NCBI GenBank assembly: GCA_041581935.1
Contig: JBFICP010000010.1
Coordinates: forward strand, 1-27,781
DNA: 27,781 nucleotides
Direction of reading: 5' to 3'
DNA from: JAABYT01 sp041581935
GTDB lineage: Bacteria > Pseudomonadota > Gammaproteobacteria > HK1
Position 1 is the stretch's first letter. Every line of letters begins with the position of its first letter. The notes beneath the pieces were generated by a model, which ran no database searches, was not told the DNA's origin, and saw only the letters and a list, made by a program, of their open reading frames with translations. Shown in pieces: positions 23,343 through 27,781 of the stretch. The translations under genes and the position numbers were made by a program.

Positions 23343-24083
23343 ATGGCTCTCGAGGACTATTCGACCGCGCTCGTCACCGGGGCATCCAGCGGCATCGGTG
23401 CCGCGGTGGTGCGCAGCCTGCGGGCTCGAGGCTTGACGGTGCATGCGCTGGCACGCCGTCAGAAGCGCCTCGACTCGCTCGCCGATGAAACCGGCTGCAT
23501 TCCCCATGCGCTCGACGTGCGCGACACGAAACGGGTGTTTGAATTAATCAGCGGGCTCGGCGCCGACATCTCCGTCAACAATGCAGGGCTCGGACGAGGT
23601 TACGGCAATCTTCACGAAGCACGGCTCGAGGATATCGACACAACCATTGATACCAACGTGCGCGCTGCACTTCACGTCCTGCGTGCATGTCTGCCGGGGA
23701 TGCTGACCCGCAACCGCGGTCACGTGGTGAACATGAGCTCGGTGGCGGCGCTGTATCCGTTGGTTTCTCCGGTTTACGGCGCGAGCAAGGGCGCCGTGCA
23801 TCGACTGAGCCAGAATCTTCGTTTGGAGCTGGCGGGGAGCCGGGTGCGCGTGACCGAAATCTGCCCTGGCCGCGTCAGCACCGAGTTTTTCGATGTCGCA
23901 ATCGACGATCCGGCCCGGCGGGCAGCAATCAAGGAAACCGGAATCAACGAGCTTACCGCCCAGGACATCGCCGATGCCATCGTCTATGCGCTGGATGCAC
24001 CGTGGCGGGTCAACGTGAGCCTCATCGAGCTTCAACCGACGGAGCAGGTTTTCGGAGGCATGAAAATTCACCCCTCGACTTGA
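23343..24083 (+). CDS. Short-chain dehydrogenase, YdfG-like (3-hydroxy acid dehydrogenase type)
   Basis: The 246-residue classical SDR has TGASSGIG (12-19), an ARR pair after the second strand that favours NADP, NNAG (79-82), Ser132/133, Tyr145 and Lys149 (YGASK). The second half follows E. coli YdfG closely in pattern: IDTN, LPGML.RN.GHVVN, VTEICPGRVSTEF, and the end VNVSLIELQPTEQVFGGMKIH. YdfG oxidises L-serine and other 3-hydroxy acids and reduces malonic semialdehyde. AGGAG precedes the ATG, three bases after the EthD-like stop. Confidence 0.92.
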   Translation: MALEDYSTALVTGASSGIGAAVVRSLRARGLTVHALARRQKRLDSLADETGCIPHALDVRDTKRVFELISGLGADISVNNAGLGRGYGNLHEARLEDIDTTIDTNVRAALHVLRACLPGMLTRNRGHVVNMSSVAALYPLVSPVYGASKGAVHRLSQNLRLELAGSRVRVTEICPGRVSTEFFDVAIDDPARRAAIKETGINELTAQDIADAIVYALDAPWRVNVSLIELQPTEQVFGGMKIHPST

Positions 24084-24103
24084 TACCTTCGCGAGAAAGG
24101 ATC

Positions 24104-24535
24104 TCAGTGCCGACGCTGGAAAATTGCGTGCTCGCCCTGCTGCGCTACGGCTTCACCGAACTCGACAGCGCCGCCCGATAACTCATATGGAATGATAAGT
24201 ATCACCGAGAAGTCTTTCAGGTGATCCAGAGAGATGGCCACGGCATCGGTGTCGTTTCCCGCTCCTGGTAGCTGCGCTTGAATGGGGAATACCAGCGCCG
24301 TGGCCCGATAAGCGTTGGTATCGGCGCCTTTTCGCAGCCGACTCTTTAGCTCTTCGACGATCGCTTCGACCGAAGAGTCCCGATATTCTTCGCTGACGGC
24401 AAGCGCCTCGATATTTCCGTTCACCGTCATGACACCTCCGAACGGAAAAAACTCACCGTGTGCAGCCAGCATGCCCTCTGCGTGGGGCAGCATGGCATTG
24501 ACCAGCTCTTCGGCTTCCATTTGTGCGTCGCTCAT
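24104..24535 (-). CDS. Hypothetical protein
   Basis: I do not recognise this 143-residue soluble protein. It starts with an acidic helix (MEAEELVNAMLPHAEGMLAAHG), then FFPFGGVMTVNGNIEALAV, a charged helix with many Glu and Lys, and a strand pair around DAVAISLDHLKDFSVILIIPYEL. There is no signal peptide or membrane helix. The ATG at 24535 is preceded by GGGGAG about 11 bases away. It is convergent with the SDR gene, with 20 bases between their ends, and has no other close partner: 168 bases separate it from the RNA-binding protein gene. Confidence 0.65.
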   Translation of the reverse strand: MSDAQMEAEELVNAMLPHAEGMLAAHGEFFPFGGVMTVNGNIEALAVSEEYRDSSVEAIVEELKSRLRKGADTNAYRATALVFPIQAQLPGAGNDTDAVAISLDHLKDFSVILIIPYELSGGAVEFGEAVAQQGEHAIFQRRH

Positions 24536-24668
24536 CGCTCGGTTTCTCCCCGAGTGTGCCTTAAGAGGATAATACGCGGACAAGCTGTCTAGGCGAAGCC
24601 GGGGACCGTCACGGCTATACCGAGGCGCTCATGCGCCTGCCTGAGCGCGATTGATATCAACGGCTTGC

Positions 24669-24685
24669 GCTCGACGGTATCGAGC
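24669..24685 (-). terminator. Possible stem-loop downstream of the RRM gene
   Basis: GCTCGA-CGGTA-TCGAGC is a six-pair stem with a five-base loop, 18 bases beyond the RRM gene's stop in its direction of transcription. No T-run follows on the minus strand. The 168-base gap around it shows nothing else. Confidence 0.35.
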
Positions 24686-24703
24686 TGACAGGACGTGGGG
24701 GGT

Positions 24704-24976
24704 TCAGTACCTCGGTCGGCGGGGAGAACGCTCCCCGCGGGGTCGCGCCTGGTTGACTTTAATGTTGCGTCCGTTGAGCGCGCTCTCGTTCAACGCTTTT
24801 ATGGCCTCGTCTGCTTCCGAGTTGTCGGGCATTTCCACGAACCCGAAACCCTTGGACTGTCCGGACATTCTGTCCATGATGATATTTACACTCGAGACTT
24901 CCCCGAACTCCGAAAAAGCTGCCCTCAGTTCATCCTCGGTAAGGCTATAGGGCAAATTCCCCACATAAATGTTCAT
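24704..24976 (-). CDS. RRM-type RNA-binding protein
   Basis: The 90-residue protein is a single RNA-recognition motif. RNP2 is IYVGNL (3-8), and RNP1 is KGFGFVEM about 34 residues later. LRAAFSEFGEVSSVNIIMDR lies between them, and ALNGRNIKVNQA ends the domain. A short basic Arg/Pro tail (RPRGERSPRRPRY) could bind RNA or ribosomes. Bacterial RRM proteins of this size are often induced by cold or growth-rate change. The ATG at 24976 is preceded by GAGGAT. Its upstream region carries a promoter-like signal overlapped by a perfect inverted repeat. Confidence 0.95.
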   Translation of the reverse strand: MNIYVGNLPYSLTEDELRAAFSEFGEVSSVNIIMDRMSGQSKGFGFVEMPDNSEADEAIKALNESALNGRNIKVNQARPRGERSPRRPRY

Positions 24977-25050
24977 TCCGAATCCTCGTACATCGCGGGT
25001 CCAGCAATCGACACCCACCGACCGGTTACCCGCGGGAACTGACCGGTGCC

Positions 25051-25071
25051 TTTGACGAATTATTCGTCAAA
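25051..25071. repeat. Perfect 9-base inverted repeat upstream of the RRM gene
   Basis: TTTGACGAA-TTA-TTCGTCAAA is a perfect palindrome with a three-base centre, 75 bases before the RRM start. It lacks the T-run of a terminator and is AT-rich compared with its surroundings. Because it contains the putative -10 of the RRM promoter, an operator is more likely. A stem-loop after the SDR stop at 25122 is the alternative. Confidence 0.6.
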
Positions 25072-25087
25072 ACTCGTCGAACAGCAA
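25059..25087 (-). promoter_or_regulatory. Possible promoter of the RRM gene
   Basis: On the minus strand, TTGCTG (25087-25082), a 17-base spacer and AATAAT (25064-25059) match the sigma-70 pattern moderately. The -10 lies in the centre of the palindrome at 25051-25071. The transcript would start near 25052, with a leader of about 75 bases. Confidence 0.45.
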
Positions 25088-25121
25088 AAGTCCTCAGGGC
25101 TCTGCAAATGGTCCCGTTGCG

Positions 25122-25907
25122 CTACCAGGCAGACCATCCGCCGTCGACGGGCAGGACGGCGCCGGTGACGTAGCTGCTGGCCCGCGAGGCAAGAAACAAC
25201 AACGCCGTCGCGAGCTCTTCCGGTTTGCCGAATCGATCCATCGGCACGAATCGCTGCAGGCGTTTTGCCGCCTTGCTCGCCAGCAGCTGCTCGGTCATCT
25301 CAGTGGGGAAATACCCGGGAGCAATAGCATTAGCGGTAACGCCTTGCCCGGCCCACTCTATCGCCTGGGTTCGCGTCAATCCGACCAGTGCGTGCTTACT
25401 GGCCGCGTACGCGCCGAGTCCCGTGCGAACCGGCGCCGAGATTCCGTAAATGGAAGCGACATTGATGACGCGGCCTGCGTCGGACTCGACCAGCTTCGAA
25501 AACAATGCTTTCGCGAGACGCCACTGCGCCGTCAAGTTCAGCGCCATCACGCGGGAAAAGCTCTCGTCCTCCATGCTCTCCAGGTTGCCCACCTCGGCGG
25601 TTCCGGCATTCGCCACCAGGATGTCGCAGCGACCGCACCTCTCGATCGCCCGCGCGACGCCGTCGATACCCGTCTGTCCGGCCAGATCCGCTGGACAGGG
25701 GGAGATGCTGCCAGCCAACGCGCTTGCGGAGTCGGCGAGCTCGAGCAATCTCTGTTCACGACGAGCGACGGCTATGACCTCGGCGCCGGCGCCGGCCAGC
25801 ACCCTCGCCATCTCCGCGCCCAGGCCGCTGGATGCGCCAGTGACCACGGCGACGCGCCCGCTCTGCCCGAACATCTCGTCGAGATAGTCGCGGCTTGTCG
25901 TAACCAT
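25122..25907 (-). CDS. Short-chain dehydrogenase/reductase
   Basis: The 261-residue classical SDR has TGASSGLG (23-30), ANAG (99-102), Ser152 (INVASIYG), Tyr167 and Lys171 (YAASK), and the end SYVTGAVLPVDGGWSAW. It resembles gluconate 5-dehydrogenase and 2-deoxy-gluconate 3-dehydrogenase-type enzymes and FabG relatives. The substrate cannot be read from sequence. It lies 23 bases after a beta-hydroxyacid dehydrogenase gene on the same strand, so both are probably induced together. AGGG precedes the ATG. Confidence 0.93.
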   Translation of the reverse strand: MVTTSRDYLDEMFGQSGRVAVVTGASSGLGAEMARVLAGAGAEVIAVARREQRLLELADSASALAGSISPCPADLAGQTGIDGVARAIERCGRCDILVANAGTAEVGNLESMEDESFSRVMALNLTAQWRLAKALFSKLVESDAGRVINVASIYGISAPVRTGLGAYAASKHALVGLTRTQAIEWAGQGVTANAIAPGYFPTEMTEQLLASKAAKRLQRFVPMDRFGKPEELATALLFLASRASSYVTGAVLPVDGGWSAW

Positions 25908-25930
25908 TTCGCTTGCCCTATTGCCGTGAA

Positions 25931-26878
25931 CTAGACGCCGACCTCGCGGCCTTCCTGCTTCGCTTCCTCATCGACGATCTCTTCCGGAAAACCCGGTGCA
26001 CGCAGATCGGTACCACATGCGTCTTCGAGACGTTTTACCACCATCGATGACCAGGCGCGATCTCCGTAACGCGACTGAGCATCCTTGAAGATGTCAAGCA
26101 CCACAGGAGACACTTCGAGCGGCACGTTGAGCCGTCGCGACAGCCCGTCGAACAGGCCCATGTCCTTGACAACGAGATCCATTGTGAAGTTGATGTTATA
26201 GCTGCCGTTGAGAATGACCTGGCTCTCTGTCTCGTGCACGAACGAGTTGCCCGACGAGATGCGTATCGCTTCGTAGGCGGTTCCGAGATCCATCCCGGCC
26301 TGCTTGGCAACCATCATTGCCTCGCCCAATGCAACCAGGTGAACCGAGCAAAGATAGTTTGTCACCACCTTGAGCACCGATGCCGATCCGATCGGTCCGG
26401 TATGCAGAATGTGCCTGCCCATGGCGCACAGCGCCGGAAACACTCTTTCGAACGCGGCGCGGTCGCCGCCGACGAAGATGGAAATATTTCCCGTGGCCGC
26501 CCGGTGACAGCCCCCGGAAACCGGTCCGTCGAGCGGTGTCGCACCGACTGCCTGCACGAGTTTCGCCAGGCGCTTCACCTCGGATTCGTCAGTGGTGCTC
26601 ATCTCGAGCCAGATCTTTCCTGGTACCAGTGCCCCGATCACGCCATCGTCGGCCTCCATCACTTCGGCGACGACCTGTGGAGACGGAAGACAGGTGATGA
26701 CCAGATCGACGGCCTGAGTGAGCTCGCTCGGCGATTCCGCCCAGGCAGCGCCGGCTGCCAGCAACGGTTGCGCCGCCGACGCTTCCATATCTCGAACGGT
26801 CAGATCGAAGCCGTTTCGCTGCAGGCTCCCGGCGAGCTTTGAACCGACGTTGCCGAGCCCGATAAACCCGATCTTCAT
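25931..26878 (-). CDS. NAD(P)-dependent beta-hydroxyacid dehydrogenase (3-hydroxyisobutyrate dehydrogenase family)
   Basis: The 315-residue protein shows the dinucleotide motif GLGNVG (7-12) and the substrate-loop DGPVSGG (117-123). The catalytic Lys170 and Asn174 stand in LKVVTN, and the KDMGL block comes later. Family members oxidise 3-hydroxyisobutyrate or L-serine, or reduce tartronate semialdehyde. The protein has about 20 more residues at its C terminus than typical ~295-residue members, with an acidic tail. GGAGGA precedes the ATG at 26878. It leads a two-gene unit with the SDR that follows. Confidence 0.93.
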   Translation of the reverse strand: MKIGFIGLGNVGSKLAGSLQRNGFDLTVRDMEASAAQPLLAAGAAWAESPSELTQAVDLVITCLPSPQVVAEVMEADDGVIGALVPGKIWLEMSTTDESEVKRLAKLVQAVGATPLDGPVSGGCHRAATGNISIFVGGDRAAFERVFPALCAMGRHILHTGPIGSASVLKVVTNYLCSVHLVALGEAMMVAKQAGMDLGTAYEAIRISSGNSFVHETESQVILNGSYNINFTMDLVVKDMGLFDGLSRRLNVPLEVSPVVLDIFKDAQSRYGDRAWSSMVVKRLEDACGTDLRAPGFPEEIVDEEAKQEGREVGV

Positions 26879-26924
26879 TTCGTCTGTCCTCCTCCGCCGC
26901 GCAGCGCCGAAGTCGCGGGAATTA

Positions 26925-27608
26925 TCAGGTCGGCAGGCTGAATGTCAGATGCTCTTCGACAGCCGTGACACCGGGAATATTCTCCGCAGCGACACGCAGC
27001 GCCTGACGTTGCTCGTCAGAATCGATGACGCCCCAAAGATGCACGACGCCATCGGAGACGACGACGTTCACGACCGCGCTCAAGGCCCAGTCCTGATTCT
27101 TTAGAACATCATTCATGACAGCGCGTATGGTGGCATCGCTGTCCGGGGGCGGCGGCATCGGTTCTGCCTGGCGTGTCGCGAGCGCGCGAATCAGGTCGAC
27201 GCGACTTACGATGCCCACGAGCTTTCCCTTCGAAAGCACGGGCAGTCGCTTGACTCGGTGCTTCTCCATGAGTCCGACGACGTCGCCGAGTGGCGTGTCC
27301 TCGGCGATGTGCAGGACTTGCTTGGTCATGACGTCGCCGGCACGCAGCGCATGGGACTTCGTGAACTCGCGGGCCTGCTCGTCGGCGCGGCTGAAAAACG
27401 CGAGCCAGCGACGCCGGTGCTTCTCCGTACCGAGCTCCGGCCGGCGCAGGAGGTCGCCTTCGCTTATCATGCCGACGAGTTTGCCGTTGTCGTCGAGCAC
27501 CGGCACGCCGCTGATGTGCTTCTCGAGCATCAAAGCGGCGACATCACGGACCTTGGTATTCGGTTTCACGGTTACGACGTTCGTTGTCATGAGATCGCGG
27601 GCTTTCAT
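26925..27608 (-). CDS. CBS-CBS-BON domain protein
   Basis: The 227-residue soluble protein has CBS domain 1 (about 1-60, MKARDLMTTNVVTVKPNTKVRDVAALM) and a basic linker with RRRWLAFF. CBS domain 2 is at about 85-140 (RAGDVMTKQVLHIAEDTPLGDVV). A proline-rich hinge (MPPPPDS) leads to a BON domain (about 155-222). CBS pairs bind adenosine nucleotides, and BON domains bind membranes or phospholipid. Proteins of this architecture are common in proteobacteria and are thought to be stress- or energy-state sensors. The ATG at 27608 is preceded by GGAG. Thirty-five bases separate it from the YCII-family gene upstream. Confidence 0.93.
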   Translation of the reverse strand: MKARDLMTTNVVTVKPNTKVRDVAALMLEKHISGVPVLDDNGKLVGMISEGDLLRRPELGTEKHRRRWLAFFSRADEQAREFTKSHALRAGDVMTKQVLHIAEDTPLGDVVGLMEKHRVKRLPVLSKGKLVGIVSRVDLIRALATRQAEPMPPPPDSDATIRAVMNDVLKNQDWALSAVVNVVVSDGVVHLWGVIDSDEQRQALRVAAENIPGVTAVEEHLTFSLPT

Positions 27609-27643
27609 GATCCGTTCTCCGTATTGAGGATGATCATCTTCGG

Positions 27644-27781
27644 TCACACCAGGCGTTCGCCGTTGAAGAAAGCTTTGCGCCATCGCGTCACGGTGACGCT
27701 TTCGAACAGTCCGGCCCTGCTGAACGGATCGTTGGCGATGAAGTTCTCCGCTTCTTCCCGGTCATCCGTATCGACAATGAT
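27644..27781 (-). CDS. YCII-family protein, C-terminal part (runs off the window)
   Basis: The last 45 codons of a gene entering from the right edge read DREEAENFIANDPFSRAGLFESVTVTRWRKAFFNG, ending in a TGA at 27644-27646. The NDPF..AGLFE.V pattern is the C-terminal half of the YciI-like dimeric alpha-beta barrel family. The N-terminal half, with the usual histidine-aspartate pair, lies outside the window. It is in tandem with the CBS-BON gene and may be co-transcribed. Confidence 0.8.
   Translation of the reverse strand: MIVDTDDREEAENFIANDPFSRAGLFESVTVTRWRKAFFNGERLV

Overview
The window is GC-rich, almost fully coding chromosomal DNA. It carries 29 recognisable genes: 27 complete, plus a gene end at each edge. 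No gap without a gene exceeds 300 bases. I saw no tRNA, rRNA, CRISPR array, insertion sequence or phage gene. The soluble transhydrogenase SthA, BipA/TypA, a Spy/CpxP-type protein beside an OmpR-type two-component pair, and the EmrA-like adaptor suggest a free-living aerobic gammaproteobacterium. The many paralogous dehydrogenases and acid-catabolism enzymes suggest an oligotrophic or soil/marine lineage. The organism assignment is inference from gene content only.

Layout. 1-4905 (+) is a housekeeping run: the end of a probable SPFH/stomatin gene, NfeD, a DUF924 protein, TypA, D-aminoacyl-tRNA deacylase and SthA, several of them overlapping. 4974-8305 (+) holds an orphan PAS-PAS histidine kinase, then a MarR regulator and an EmrA-type membrane-fusion protein with no EmrB partner. 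8375-11431 (-) is a tight run, read right to left: acidic hypothetical, secreted Sel1-like protein, DUF1272 zinc protein, lambda-crystallin/carnitine-dehydrogenase-like enzyme, and a DUF849 beta-keto acid cleavage enzyme. 11616-13585 (+) pairs a class I/II aminotransferase with a TauE/SafE permease. 13638-18267 (-) holds a 899-residue UxaA-family protein with an internally duplicated catalytic module, then a DMT permease and an alpha/beta hydrolase. 18426-21092 (+) is a Cpx-like envelope-stress or metal module: Spy-like protein, response regulator, sensor kinase. 21159-24083 is a divergent module: a split AtuA-like pair (-) against an EthD-like protein and a YdfG-like SDR (+). 24104-27781 (-) holds a hypothetical protein, an RRM protein, an SDR, a 3-hydroxyisobutyrate-dehydrogenase-family enzyme, a CBS-CBS-BON protein and the end of a YCII-family gene.

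How the genes fit together. The middle and right parts look like small catabolic cassettes for hydroxy, keto or sugar acids. They combine NAD(P) dehydrogenases, a C-C cleaving enzyme and a dehydratase with their own permeases and regulators. The strongest unusual signals are three. First, the UxaA-type duplication: the N-terminal copy has lost the family cysteines but keeps the CGGSD motif, and the C-terminal copy does the reverse. Second, a near-perfect 16-base inverted repeat places the same -10-like sequence on both strands between the divergent atuA-like and EthD-like genes. Third, the marR promoter sits so close to the start codon that the mRNA should be leaderless, with a palindrome between its -35 and -10.
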